From assembly GCA_937983405.1 (NCBI GenBank), contig CALJZN010000040.1, positions 1 to 61,329 of the forward strand: a stretch of DNA of 61,329 nt. Reading direction: 5' to 3'. This document shows, in pieces, positions 36,423 to 45,120 of the stretch. The translations under genes were made by a program, and so were the position numbers. The notes below the pieces were generated by a model. It had not been told where the DNA came from and did not search any database. It worked only from the letters and a program-made list of their open reading frames with translations. This stretch comes from an uncultured Paracoccaceae bacterium. GTDB lineage: Bacteria; Pseudomonadota; Alphaproteobacteria; Rhodobacterales; Rhodobacteraceae. Position 1 is the stretch's first letter. Each line of letters opens with the position of its first letter.

Positions 36423-37961
36423 CTAGAACAGCAGCCGCGCCTCGTGCGCCTTCAGCGTGCGGCGGGCAGCGACATAGCCCTTGATCCCGTCCGCCGACCG
36501 GAGGTCGGGGAAGAGCTCGAAGATCTCCTGCCGCTGCGGGTTGCCCATGCCCTTGAGCGTCTGATCGCCGGGCTGGAAGCTTTCGGTCCAGGCGCCGTTG
36601 GCCAGCACCACCTCATGGCGGTCGAACATGAAGTGGATGTAGGTCGTCCCGCAGCTGTCGATCTTGCGCACCCCCTGGTGGTCGACCAGATGTTTGGCCG
36701 CCACCAGCACCTCGTGCTCGTCGAAGTAGAGCGCGGTGCGGCTGTTGGCGACCAGCATCCGGTGGTTGGGCGACACCAGCATGTCGCGCTCGGGCAGGCC
36801 GTTGCCGAGCGAGCCCTGGCGGATCAGCACCGGTTGCAGATGCGGGCTGGCGGCAAGCTCCTGCCAGCTCAACGTGCGGGCGCCGAGCCAGCGGATCGTC
36901 TGGATGCCGTTGTCGCGGGTGATGACCCGGTCGCCAACCCTCAGCTCCTCGACCAGCCGTTCGCCGCGCGGCGTGGCGATCAGCGTGCCCGGGGTGAAGC
37001 AGGGGATGATGTTCTCGATGTTCTCGAAGACGATCTCGCCGGTCACATTGCCGTCGCCGTCCAGCAGCTCGACCCGGCCGTTCTGGCCGTTGCCGTCGCT
37101 GTCCGGGGTCAGGTCCACCACCCGCAGCGGGCCGAGGCCGCGCAGATCGAGCGTGTCGTTGTCGATGCCGCCGTCGCCGCCGAACACCACGTCGCCCGCG
37201 GTCGGGTTGAACACATCCTGCCCGTCGCCGCCGGACAGCGTGTTGTTGCCCGGCCCGCCCGTGATCGTGTCGTCGCCCGCGCCGCCAAAGACGACATCGT
37301 CGCCCTCGCCGCCGTCGATCACATCGTCGCCGTCGCCGCCGCGGATCGTGTCGTCGCCGGCGCCGCCGAAGAGCGTGTCGTTGCCGCCGCCCGTCGCCGT
37401 CTCGTCAAGGCCGTCGCCGAAGATCTCGTCGTTGCCGTCGCCGCCGTGGATCTCGTCGTCGCCCTCCTCGCCCTTCAGAACGTCGTCGCCGTCGCCGCCG
37501 AGGATCGTGTCGTCGCCCGGGCCGCCGTAGACAAGGTCGTTCCCCGCGTCGCCGCCCAGCAGGTCGTCGCCGTCGCCGCCGGCGATGGTGTCGTCGTCCA
37601 CGCCGCCGAAGACGGTGTCGTCGCCCGGCCCGCCCAGCGCGAGGTCGTTGCCCGAATTGCCGAAGAGCGCGTCGTTTCCGTTCTGGCCGTCCAGCGTGTC
37701 GTCGCCGGCGCCACCATAGACCTCGTCCTGGTCGTCGCCGCCCAGCACGAGGTCGTTGCCGTCCTCGCCCTTGAGCAGGTCGTTGCCCGGCCCGCCGCAG
37801 ATCGTGTCGTCGCCGTCGCCGCCGCGGATCGTGTCGTTGCCCAATCCGCCGGCCAGGATTTCGGCCGTCGGGCCGCCCTGCAGACTGTCGTCCGTCGCGG
37901 CCCCGGAGTCACACGCGGCGATGGTTTCGTTCACGTCGGTCGATTCCGTCACTGTGGACAT
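36423..37961 (-). CDS. RTX-repeat protein with C-terminal Hint domain
   Basis: 512 residues. After a ~40-residue acidic N-terminus, about 20 glycine-rich nonapeptides (GGxGxDx-type, e.g. GGDGDDTIRGG) occupy ~45-290. They bind Ca2+ in a beta-roll and are the usual mark of type I secretion. The C-terminal Hint domain spans ~315-512: PCFTPGTLIATPRGERLVE (nucleophilic Cys), LVSPNHRMLV, GTTYIHFMFDRHEVVLANG. Hint domains of this kind may self-splice or cleave; no extein follows, so cleavage is uncertain. No transporter gene is adjacent. AAGGAGTG precedes the ATG. Confidence 0.93.
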   Translation of the reverse strand: MSTVTESTDVNETIAACDSGAATDDSLQGGPTAEILAGGLGNDTIRGGDGDDTICGGPGNDLLKGEDGNDLVLGGDDQDEVYGGAGDDTLDGQNGNDALFGNSGNDLALGGPGDDTVFGGVDDDTIAGGDGDDLLGGDAGNDLVYGGPGDDTILGGDGDDVLKGEEGDDEIHGGDGNDEIFGDGLDETATGGGNDTLFGGAGDDTIRGGDGDDVIDGGEGDDVVFGGAGDDTITGGPGNNTLSGGDGQDVFNPTAGDVVFGGDGGIDNDTLDLRGLGPLRVVDLTPDSDGNGQNGRVELLDGDGNVTGEIVFENIENIIPCFTPGTLIATPRGERLVEELRVGDRVITRDNGIQTIRWLGARTLSWQELAASPHLQPVLIRQGSLGNGLPERDMLVSPNHRMLVANSRTALYFDEHEVLVAAKHLVDHQGVRKIDSCGTTYIHFMFDRHEVVLANGAWTESFQPGDQTLKGMGNPQRQEIFELFPDLRSADGIKGYVAARRTLKAHEARLLF

Positions 37962-38127
37962 CGCGCCACTCCTTCGCATCCCTCCGGGCACAACGCCCAA
38001 TTACCCCCGTCAGGCGCCTATCCAGCCGAACGCAACGCCCCAGGCCCGTCTTCTGCGACTGCCACGGCGTGCAAGCGACCCGGTGGGCAGCCTGTCCTCC
38101 GCGCCTCGTGCGTTCGCACGCGCGGCC

Positions 38128-38147
38128 CGCAGGAGGTTCCTCCTGCG
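38128..38147 (-). other. Perfect inverted repeat in the leader of the RTX/Hint gene
   Basis: CGCAGGAGG and CCTCCTGCG around TT. The minus-strand leader (38227 to 37962, if the candidate promoter is right) also holds CGTGCG-AA-CGCACG and CATGCC...GGCATG hairpins. AGGAGG inside a stem resembles a sequestered ribosome site but is far from the start codon. Confidence 0.5.
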
Positions 38148-38232
38148 ACCGCCCCTTTGATCTATCGACCATGCCCCCCAGCAGGCATGCGTGTTCTACG
38201 CGAGCCCCTCTCTCCAAGAAAGCGAAAATTTG

Positions 38233-38261
38233 CGGATAGTTTGTTGCAAAGCTGGCGCCAA
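38233..38261 (-). promoter_or_regulatory. Candidate promoter for the RTX/Hint gene
   Basis: TTGGCG (38256-38261) and TATCCG (38233-38238), 17 bp apart on the minus strand, in an A/T-rich island (38211-38285). The implied leader is ~265 nt. Each element matches only part of the sigma-70 consensus. Confidence 0.3.
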
Positions 38262-38642
38262 GTCCTTGTTTTCCCGCCAAGGTTGAGGTCGCGCGGCCGG
38301 CGCCGCTGCGGCTTGGTTTCCATCTCGGAAACAAGCGCCCGGACCGGCACGCGGGTGCCCGGGGTCTACCCGAGGCTTACCCGGGGCTTACGCGGGGGCA
38401 TGCCGGCGGATGTCCCTCGCCGCACGGGGGTATTGTCGCGCCCCCATGGACGCGCGCGCTGCGCGCGCGGCTTCGCCCGATCAGCGGCGCGCGGTTGCCC
38501 GGGGGGTGCGCGTTCGTGAACGCTGCCGTGCCGAAGCCCGCAGCGTCAGCCCGGCGGCCCAGCTGCGCGGACGGCGCGGGCCGAATCGCGCCGCGGAGAC
38601 CGGTCTTGCCGCCGGCCCGCTGCGGGTGCACGCTCGGGCGGC
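38262..38642. other. Non-coding region upstream of psuK
   Basis: Very GC-rich, with short frames lacking protein-like composition. A CGCGCG-CTG-CGCGCG hairpin near 38453-38468 is the only structure I note. No promoter for psuK is obvious. Confidence 0.4.
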
Positions 38643-39617
38643 ATGTGTCCCGACCCAACACCCTTGTCCGATGCGGCCGCGGCGCGGCCCGCCGTCGCAA
38701 TCCCGGATGCGATCCCGGACGCGCTGTGCGCGGGCTCGGTGCTGTGGGACGTGATCGGCCGCGCTCCGGGACAGCTGGCGCGCGGCGACGACCTTCCGGG
38801 CAGGGTGCGCCGGGCGCCGGGCGGCGTTGCGCTGAACATCGCCGCGGCGCTGGCGGGCGAGGGGCTGACGCCCGCCCTGCTGGGGGCGGTCGGGCAGGAT
38901 GCCGCGGGCGATGCGCTTGTCGCGGCCTGCGCCGCCCTCGGGCTGGCGACGGGCTGGCTGGAGCGGCCGGCGCGCGGGGCGACCGACCGCTATGTGGGCA
39001 TCGAGGACGATGCCGGCCTGGTCGCCGCGGTCGCCGATACCCGGCTGCTCGACGCGGCGGGTGCGACCGTTCTCGCCGCGCTCGCCGACGGGCGGCTGGG
39101 CGGCCCTGCGGCGCCCTGGAGCGGGCCGCTCGTGCTGGACGGCAACCTGCCGGCCGGGGTTCTGGCGGCGGCGGCGGCGGCGCCCTGGCTTGCCCTGGCC
39201 GACCTGCGGCTGGCCTCGGCCTCGCCGGCCAAGGCGGCGCGGCTTGCGCCCTTCGCCGGGCATCCCCGCGCGACGGTCTATCTCAACCTTGCCGAGGCCG
39301 CGGCGCTTGCCCAAGGCTCGCCCGCGGATGCCTCGGCCGCGGTGCGGGCGCTGCTGCGGATGGGCTTTGCCCGCGCCGTCGTGACCGACGGGCCGCGCGC
39401 CGCCGCGGCAGGGTATCCGGACGGGCAGATCGCGGCAACGCCGCCGCGGGTCGCCGTCTGCCGCGTCACCGGGGCGGGCGATGCCTTTCTTGCCGCACAT
39501 CTGGCGGCCGAGCGGTCGGGTGCGGCCCCCGATGTGGCGCTGGCGCGCGCGCTCGACCGGGCGGCGCGGCATGTCGCGACCCCCGGTCTGCCGCCCGGCG
39601 GCCAGGATGGGGTTTGA
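38643..39617 (+). CDS. psuK: PfkB-family kinase, probable pseudouridine kinase
   Basis: 324 residues. PfkB family signs are LPGRVRRAPGGVALNIAAAL (substrate lid), VTDGPRAAAAGYP and the catalytic VTGAGDAFLAAHL with its base Asp. It most likely phosphorylates pseudouridine, because psuG follows 49 bp later. It also has a 25-residue N-terminal extension with duplicated AIPDAIPDA text. The start is uncertain; an internal site nearer ALCAGSVLWDV would also fit the family. Confidence 0.85.
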   Translation: MCPDPTPLSDAAAARPAVAIPDAIPDALCAGSVLWDVIGRAPGQLARGDDLPGRVRRAPGGVALNIAAALAGEGLTPALLGAVGQDAAGDALVAACAALGLATGWLERPARGATDRYVGIEDDAGLVAAVADTRLLDAAGATVLAALADGRLGGPAAPWSGPLVLDGNLPAGVLAAAAAAPWLALADLRLASASPAKAARLAPFAGHPRATVYLNLAEAAALAQGSPADASAAVRALLRMGFARAVVTDGPRAAAAGYPDGQIAATPPRVAVCRVTGAGDAFLAAHLAAERSGAAPDVALARALDRAARHVATPGLPPGGQDGV

Positions 39618-39666
39618 CCGCGCCGGCCCGCCCGGCCACACAGGGGCGAACCGACCGGAGTGCCCC

Positions 39667-40590
39667 ATGCCCCCTGCCCCGCCCGAAGCCCCCCTCCTCG
39701 CGCCCGACGTCGCCGAAGCCCGCGCTGCGGGGCGCGCTGTCGTCGCCCTCGAATCGACCATCATCGCCCACGGCCTGCCCTGGCCGCGCAACATCGAGCT
39801 GGCGCTGGCGCTCGAAGCGGCCGTGCGCGAGGCGGGCGCGGTGCCGGCCACCATCGCGGTGATCGACGGCCGGCTGCGCGTCGGCCTCGACCGCGCCGCG
39901 CTCGAACGGCTGGGGCGGTCCGAGGGCGTGGCCAAGCTGTCGCGCGCGGATCTTGCGGTGTGCCTCGCCCAAGGCGGCACCGGGGCCACGACCGTGGCCG
40001 CGACGATGATCGTTGCCGCGTTGGCCGGCATCGAGGTCTTTGCCACGGGCGGCATCGGCGGGGTGCACCGGGGGGCCGAGACGAGCTTCGACGTCTCGGC
40101 CGACCTCGAGGAGCTTGCGCGCAGTCCGGTCTGCGTGGTCGCCTCGGGGGCGAAGGCGATCCTCGACCTGCCCAAGACGCTCGAGCGGCTCGAGACTCTG
40201 GGGGTGCCGGTGATCGCGGTGGGGCAGGACGACTTCCCCGCCTTCTGGTCGCGCAGCGCCGGGCACCCCGCGCCGCTGCGCATCGACGCTCCCGCCGCCA
40301 TCGCCGCCGCCTTCCGCCTGCGCCGTCGGCTTGGCATCGCGGGCGGACAGCTTGTCGCCAATCCGGTGCCGGCGGCCGACGAGATTCCGCACGCGCTGCT
40401 TGCCCCCGAGATCGAGGCCGCGCTGGCCGAGGCAGCGGCGGCGGGCATCGCGGCCAAGGCCGTGACGCCCTTCCTGCTCGAGCGGCTGCGCGAGCGCACC
40501 GGCGGCCGGTCGCTCGAGGCCAATGTCGCGCTCGTGCTGAACAACGCGCGGCTTGCGGCACGCATCGCCCGGGAGCTGGCGGCCGGCTGA
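39667..40590 (+). CDS. psuG: Pseudouridine-5'-phosphate glycosidase
   Basis: 307 residues. Breaks the C-C glycosidic bond of pseudouridine 5'-phosphate to uracil and ribose 5-phosphate. Signatures are VVALESTIIAHGLPWPRN, GGTGATTVAATM, IEVFATGGIGGVHRGAE, SFDVSADL, VVASGAKAILDLPKTLE and GGQLVANPVP. Together with psuK it forms a pathway for salvage of pseudouridine from RNA turnover. Start ATG 39667 is preceded by CCGGAGTG. Confidence 0.95.
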   Translation: MPPAPPEAPLLAPDVAEARAAGRAVVALESTIIAHGLPWPRNIELALALEAAVREAGAVPATIAVIDGRLRVGLDRAALERLGRSEGVAKLSRADLAVCLAQGGTGATTVAATMIVAALAGIEVFATGGIGGVHRGAETSFDVSADLEELARSPVCVVASGAKAILDLPKTLERLETLGVPVIAVGQDDFPAFWSRSAGHPAPLRIDAPAAIAAAFRLRRRLGIAGGQLVANPVPAADEIPHALLAPEIEAALAEAAAAGIAAKAVTPFLLERLRERTGGRSLEANVALVLNNARLAARIARELAAG

Positions 40591-40709
40591 CGGGCCGTCC
40601 GCGACGCTCGGCGGCGCGGCGCATCCGCGGTTGCGGCCTGACGCCCCAGAGCTTACCACGTCGGTCAATCCGTCGTAGCCCCCTGACCGGAACAAGAATC
40701 GCTCTGCCG

Positions 40710-41411
40710 ATGTCCGAACACCCCGAACACCCGCACGACCATCCCCACCGGCGCCGCGGCCTGGTGTCCGGCCTCCGCGGCAATTTCCTCACCGGGCTTG
40801 TGGTGGTGGCGCCGATCAGCCTGACGCTGTGGCTGATCTGGACGGCGGTGGGCTGGATCGACAGCTGGGTGCTGCCCTTCATTCCCCGGCAGTATCATCC
40901 GTCGGTTTACACCGGCTACGACGTGCGCGGCTACGGCGTGGCGATCTTCCTTGTGTTCACCGTGCTGGTGGGCTGGGTGGCCAAGGGGCTGATCGGCCGC
41001 TCGCTCATCAACCTGGGCGAGAGCATCGTCGATCGCATGCCGGTCGTCCGGTCGATCTACAACGGCCTGAAGCAGATCGCCGAGACGGTCTTTGCCCAGT
41101 CGGAAAAGACGTTCGAGCGCGCCTGCCTCGTGGAATATCCCCGCCGCGGGATCTGGGCGATCGGCTTCGTCTCGACCTCGGCCAAGGGCGAGATTGCCGC
41201 AAGGCTGCCCGCCGGGGCCGAGCTCATGAGCGTCTTCCTGCCGACGACGCCCAACCCGACCTCGGGCTTCCTGCTGTTCGTCCCGAGGGAGGACCTGATC
41301 ATCCTCGACCTGTCGATCGAGGATGCGGCCAAGCTCATCATCTCGGCGGGGCTTGTCTACCCGTCCAGCGCGGCCGCCCAGGCGGCTGCGGACAAGATCG
41401 CGCGGGGATAG
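40710..41411 (+). CDS. DUF502 family membrane protein
   Basis: 233 residues. Two transmembrane segments (~24-48, 71-93) are joined by a short periplasmic region, then a conserved cytoplasmic domain. NFLTGLVVVAPISLTLWLIW, VDRMPVVRSIYNGLKQI, VEYPRRGIWAIGFVS and VFLPTTPNPTSGFL are DUF502 hallmarks. A His-rich tail at the N-terminus (HPEHPHDHPHRR) could bind metal. Function is not established. It is preceded by 119 bp after psuG. Confidence 0.92.
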   Translation: MSEHPEHPHDHPHRRRGLVSGLRGNFLTGLVVVAPISLTLWLIWTAVGWIDSWVLPFIPRQYHPSVYTGYDVRGYGVAIFLVFTVLVGWVAKGLIGRSLINLGESIVDRMPVVRSIYNGLKQIAETVFAQSEKTFERACLVEYPRRGIWAIGFVSTSAKGEIAARLPAGAELMSVFLPTTPNPTSGFLLFVPREDLIILDLSIEDAAKLIISAGLVYPSSAAAQAAADKIARG

Positions 41412-41540
41412 CAGCGCGCGGCGTTCGTCCGCAAGGCGTGAAGCCCACCCGGCACGGCCCCGCCCGCAGCCGGGGTCCGGGGCTGGTTGCCCCGTGTCCC
41501 CAGAGCACGCGATCGCGGGCGTGCACCGGCCGCCCTGCCC

Positions 41541-41615
41541 AAAAAAAACGCCCGCACAAGGCGGGCGTCAAGTGTTGAGGCAGGTTTCATACAGGCAAGA
41601 AACCTATCGAGCAGT
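41541..41615 (-). ncRNA. Candidate small RNA with intrinsic terminator
   Basis: Minus strand, about 75 nt. A first hairpin AGGTTTC-(10 nt)-GAAACCT (41605 to 41582) is followed by CTGCCTCAACACTTG and a terminator hairpin ACGCCCGC-CTTGT-GCGGGCGT (41568 to 41548) with eight T (41548-41541). No protein-coding gene on that strand ends here; the flanking genes are both on the plus strand. A good promoter stands 6 nt upstream. The rest of the 41412-41540 gap holds nothing I can identify. Confidence 0.6.
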
Positions 41616-41621
41616 AAGGCT

Positions 41622-41651
41622 CTTATAGCGCCAACTTTCTGCGCTGTCCAA
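41622..41651 (-). promoter_or_regulatory. Promoter of the candidate small RNA
   Basis: TTGGAC (41646-41651) and TATAAG (41622-41627) on the minus strand, 18-bp spacer. The -10 is the closest match to consensus in the whole neighbourhood. The implied start is near 41615. Confidence 0.55.
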
Positions 41652-41660
41652 CGCAAAAGT

Positions 41661-41688
41661 TTGATTCGAGCCACAAACGCGATAGGGT
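41661..41688 (+). promoter_or_regulatory. Candidate promoter for the binding-protein operon
   Basis: TTGATT (41661-41666) and TAGGGT (41683-41688) with 16 bp between, 30 bp before the ATG. It points away from the candidate small-RNA promoter, so the two may share regulation. Confidence 0.4.
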
Positions 41689-41718
41689 GCGGGCCACGGA
41701 CCGAGCGGCAGGAGCGCG

Positions 41719-43536
41719 ATGGCCATGACCCTTTCCCACGCCCGACAGGCCCTGCGCGGCCTTGTCGCGGGGCTTTTCCTCGGCCTCGCCCAGGCTGCCC
41801 AGGCCGGGCCGGCGCATGGCATAGCTATGTATGGCGAGCCGGCGCTTCCCCCGGATTTTGTGTCGCTGCCCCATGCCAACCCCGACGCGCCCAAGGGCGG
41901 CCGCATCGTCTTCGGCGAGGCGGGCGGGTTTGATTCCCTCAATCCGTTCATCCTGCGCGGGCGGGCGCCGTTCGGCCTCGCGCCGCTGACGGTCGAGACG
42001 CTGCTGGGGCGCAACTGGGACGAACCCTTCACCCTCTACGGCCTGCTGGCCGAATCGGTCGAGACCGACGCGGCCCGCAGCTATGTGGAGTTCACCCTGC
42101 GCGAGGGCGCGCGCTTTTCCGACGGCAGCCCGGTGACGGTCGAGGACGTGATGTGGTCGTTCGAGACCCTCGGCACCAAGGGCTCGCCGCGCTACCATGC
42201 CGCCTGGGCCAAGATCGGTGCCATGGAGCAGACCGGCCCGCGCGCCGTCCGCTTCACCTTCAACACGCAAGACCGCGAATTGCCGCTGATCCTCGGCCTG
42301 CGCCCGATCCTGAGGAAGGCGCAGTGGGAGGGGAAGGCCTTTGACGAATCGGGCCTCGAGGCGCCGATCGGCTCGGGGCCCTACATCGTGGCCGACTTCG
42401 AGCCGGGCCGCTTCATCACCTTCCGCCGCAACCCCGACTGGTGGGGGCGCGACCTGCCCTTCAACCGCGGCCTGCACAACTTCGACGAGGTGCGCTACGA
42501 CTATTTCGGCGATGCCGGCGTGGTGTTCGAGGCGTTCAAGGCCGGCGCGATCATGGTCTGGCGCGAGACCAACGCCGCGCGCTGGGAGACGGCCTACGAC
42601 TTTGCGGCGGTGCGCTCGGGCGCCGTGGTCCGCTCGGTCATCCCGCACCAGCGGCCCTCGGGCATCAGCGGCCTGGTGTTCAACACCCGTCGCCCGATCT
42701 TTGCCGACTGGCGCGTGCGCGAGGCGCTGATCCACGCCTTCAACTTCGAGTTCATCAACCAGACGCTGAACGGCGGCACGCAACCCCGCATCACCTCGTA
42801 TTTCTCCAACTCGGTGCTGGCCATGGGGCCGGGGCCGGCCGAGGGGCGGGTGCGCGCGCTGCTCGAACCCTTCGCCGACAGCCTGCTGCCCGGCGCGCTC
42901 GAGGGCTATGCGCTGCCGGTGTCGGACGGGACCGAGGCCAACCGCGCCGGCCTTCGCGCCGCGACGCGGCTGCTCGAGGCGGCGGGCTGGACGGTGCAGG
43001 ACGGCATCCTGCGCAACGCGGCGGGCGAGCCCTTCGTCTTCGAGGTGCTGCTGCAGCAGGGCGCGTCGGAGATGGAGTCGATCGTCAACATCTATGCCGA
43101 GGCGCTGCGCCGGCTCGGGATTGCGGTGCGGGTCAGCACCGTGGACAGCGCCCAGATGACCGAGCGGCGCAACGCCTACGACTTCGACATGACGCAGTAT
43201 CAGGTGGGCCTGTCGCTGTCGCCGGGCAACGAGCAGTGGCTCTACTGGGGGTCCGAGGCCGCAGCCATGCCCGGCACGCGCAACCTGATGGGCGCGCAGT
43301 CGCCGGCGATCGACGCCATGATCCGGGCGATCCTGACGGCCGAGAGCCGCGAGGACTTCGTCGCCGCCGCGCAGGCGCTCGACCGGGCGCTGACCACGGG
43401 GCGCTATGTCATCCCGATCTGGTTCTCGGATGTCTCGCGCCTGGCGCACGACCGCCGCCTGCGCTTTCCCGACCGGCTGCCGATGTATGGCGACTGGATC
43501 GGGTTCCTGCCGGACGTCTGGTGGTTTCAGGAGTAG
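41719..43536 (+). CDS. Family 5 extracellular solute-binding protein (YejA-like)
   Basis: 605 residues. The signal peptide is ~1-29 (ALRGLVAGLFLGLAQAAQAG). The mature part has the family 5 pattern: HGIAMYGEPALPPDF, ANPDAPKGGRIVFGEAGGFD, FTLREGARFSDGSPVTVEDV, GSGPYIVADFEPGR, FNTRRPIFADWRVREAL and GDWIGFLPDVWWF. YejA-type proteins bring oligopeptides (or peptide antibiotics) to YejBEF permeases, none of which is adjacent. It is the first gene of a probable operon with a ligase, a CPRC protein and an efflux pump. Confidence 0.92.
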   Translation: MAMTLSHARQALRGLVAGLFLGLAQAAQAGPAHGIAMYGEPALPPDFVSLPHANPDAPKGGRIVFGEAGGFDSLNPFILRGRAPFGLAPLTVETLLGRNWDEPFTLYGLLAESVETDAARSYVEFTLREGARFSDGSPVTVEDVMWSFETLGTKGSPRYHAAWAKIGAMEQTGPRAVRFTFNTQDRELPLILGLRPILRKAQWEGKAFDESGLEAPIGSGPYIVADFEPGRFITFRRNPDWWGRDLPFNRGLHNFDEVRYDYFGDAGVVFEAFKAGAIMVWRETNAARWETAYDFAAVRSGAVVRSVIPHQRPSGISGLVFNTRRPIFADWRVREALIHAFNFEFINQTLNGGTQPRITSYFSNSVLAMGPGPAEGRVRALLEPFADSLLPGALEGYALPVSDGTEANRAGLRAATRLLEAAGWTVQDGILRNAAGEPFVFEVLLQQGASEMESIVNIYAEALRRLGIAVRVSTVDSAQMTERRNAYDFDMTQYQVGLSLSPGNEQWLYWGSEAAAMPGTRNLMGAQSPAIDAMIRAILTAESREDFVAAAQALDRALTTGRYVIPIWFSDVSRLAHDRRLRFPDRLPMYGDWIGFLPDVWWFQE

Positions 43537-43587
43537 CAGTGCCGGCGGCGGTTGCGCCCTGCGCCGCACCGGCGTAAGGGCGCGGCC

Positions 43588-45120
43588 ATGCTGTCGATCG
43601 TCGATGCCGGCCCGGCGCCGCCCTGCCCTGCGCCGTTCAACCTGGCCGCCTACGTCCTCGCGGAGGCGGCGCGCAGCCCCGACAAGGTGGCGCTGCAGAT
43701 CGTTGGCGCCGGCGCCGCCGAACGCTGGAGCTTCGGGCGGCTGGCGGCGGCGGTGCAGGGCGTGGCGGGCGGGCTCCTGGCCCGCGGGCTTGCGCCGGGC
43801 GACCGGGTGCTCTTGCGGCTGGGCAACAGCGTGGAGTTTCCGCTCGCCTTTCTCGGGGCCGTGGCGGCGGGCCTGGTGCCGGTGCCGACCTCGGCGCAAC
43901 TCACAAGGCCCGAGGTGGCGCGGCTCGCGGACGCGCTGGCCCCGCGGCTTGTGGTCGCAGCGCCGGGCGTGGCGCTGCCCGATCCGCCGGCCTGCCCGGT
44001 GCTCGACCTGACCGCCCTGCGCGCGATGGAACAGGGCCCGCCCGCCCCGTGGGACATGGGGCCGCCCGACCGGCTGGCCTATGTCGTGACGACCTCGGGC
44101 AGCACCGGCCAGCCGCGGCTGGTGATGCACGCCCATCGCGCCGTCTGGGCACGGCGGATGATGTGGGCCGGCTGGTATGGCCTGACGGCAGCCGACCGGC
44201 TGATGCATGCGGGCGCCTTCAACTGGACCTACACGCTCGGCACCGGGCTTCTCGACCCCTGGGCCGCCGGCGCGGTGGCGCTGATCCCCGCCCCGGGAAC
44301 CGAGCCGGGGCAGCTGGCGCTGCTTCTGCGGCGCCATGACGCGACGCTGTTCGCCGCCGCGCCGGGGGTATTCCGGCAGATGCTGAAGGGACGGGACCGG
44401 CTTGACCTGCCGCGCCTTCGCCACGGGCTTTCGGCGGGCGAGAAGCTGCCCGAGACGGTCCGCGCAGCCTGGGAGGCGGCCACCGGCCGGCCGCTGTTCG
44501 AGGCCTACGGGCTGTCGGAATGCTCGACCTTCGTCTCGGGCGCGCCCGATCGCCCCGCGCCGCCGGGCGCGACGGGCTATGCCCAGCCGGGCCGGCGCAT
44601 CGCGGTCCTGGGCCCCGACGGCGCGCCGGTGCCGCGCGGCACGCCCGGGGTGCTGGCGGTGGCGCAGGACGATCCGGGGCTGTTCCTGGGCTATCTCGGC
44701 GACCCCGCAGGCACGGCGGAAAAGCTCGCCGGCGGCTGGTTCCTGACCGGCGATGTCGTCGTCATGGCGGCGGACGGGGCCGTCACCTATCTCGGGCGCG
44801 ACGACGACATGATGAACGCCGGCGGCTTCCGCGTTGCCCCGCTCGAGGTCGAGCGCGCGCTGGCCGAGCATCCCGCCATCGCCGAGGTGGCGGTGACCGA
44901 GGTGCGCGTCCGCCCCGATGTCAGCGTCATCGCCGCCTTCTACGTCGCCGCCGAGGCGCTGCCCGAGGATGCGCTTGCCGCCTTTGCCGCCGAGCGGCTG
45001 GCGCGCTACAAGCAGCCGCGGGTCTGGTGCCGCGTCGAGGCGCTGCCGCGCGGCGCCACCGGCAAGCTGGCGCGCCGCAGCCTGCGGCAGGCGTGGGAGG
45101 CAGCGCATGGTGCGGCCTGA
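43588..45120 (+). CDS. Class I adenylate-forming acyl-CoA ligase
   Basis: 510 residues of the ANL superfamily. The AMP-binding P-loop is TTSGSTGQPRLVMH, with EAYGLSECSTF (A5), LTGDVVVMAADG (A7) and YLGRDDDMMNAGGFRVAPLE (A8 hinge), and the catalytic lysine in GATGKLARR near the end. It activates a carboxylic acid as acyl-AMP, then CoA; the substrate, perhaps aryl or short-chain, is not determined. It lies 51 bp after the binding-protein gene and its end overlaps the next gene by 13 bp. Confidence 0.9.
   Translation: MLSIVDAGPAPPCPAPFNLAAYVLAEAARSPDKVALQIVGAGAAERWSFGRLAAAVQGVAGGLLARGLAPGDRVLLRLGNSVEFPLAFLGAVAAGLVPVPTSAQLTRPEVARLADALAPRLVVAAPGVALPDPPACPVLDLTALRAMEQGPPAPWDMGPPDRLAYVVTTSGSTGQPRLVMHAHRAVWARRMMWAGWYGLTAADRLMHAGAFNWTYTLGTGLLDPWAAGAVALIPAPGTEPGQLALLLRRHDATLFAAAPGVFRQMLKGRDRLDLPRLRHGLSAGEKLPETVRAAWEAATGRPLFEAYGLSECSTFVSGAPDRPAPPGATGYAQPGRRIAVLGPDGAPVPRGTPGVLAVAQDDPGLFLGYLGDPAGTAEKLAGGWFLTGDVVVMAADGAVTYLGRDDDMMNAGGFRVAPLEVERALAEHPAIAEVAVTEVRVRPDVSVIAAFYVAAEALPEDALAAFAAERLARYKQPRVWCRVEALPRGATGKLARRSLRQAWEAAHGAA

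Noticed and set aside
37200-37860. CRISPR-like regular repeats
   Set aside because: The repeats are coding, 27-bp periodic, translated as RTX nonapeptides; there are no spacers of independent sequence.
38128-38147. CcsR/cuckoo-type sRNA with CCUCCUCCC motif
   Set aside because: Only CCTCCT within one stem is present; the tandem loops and neighbouring genes that define that family are absent.
38410-38754. Small plus-strand protein overlapping psuK
   Set aside because: Arg/Ala-rich composition without ribosome site, and it overlaps the kinase gene in another frame.
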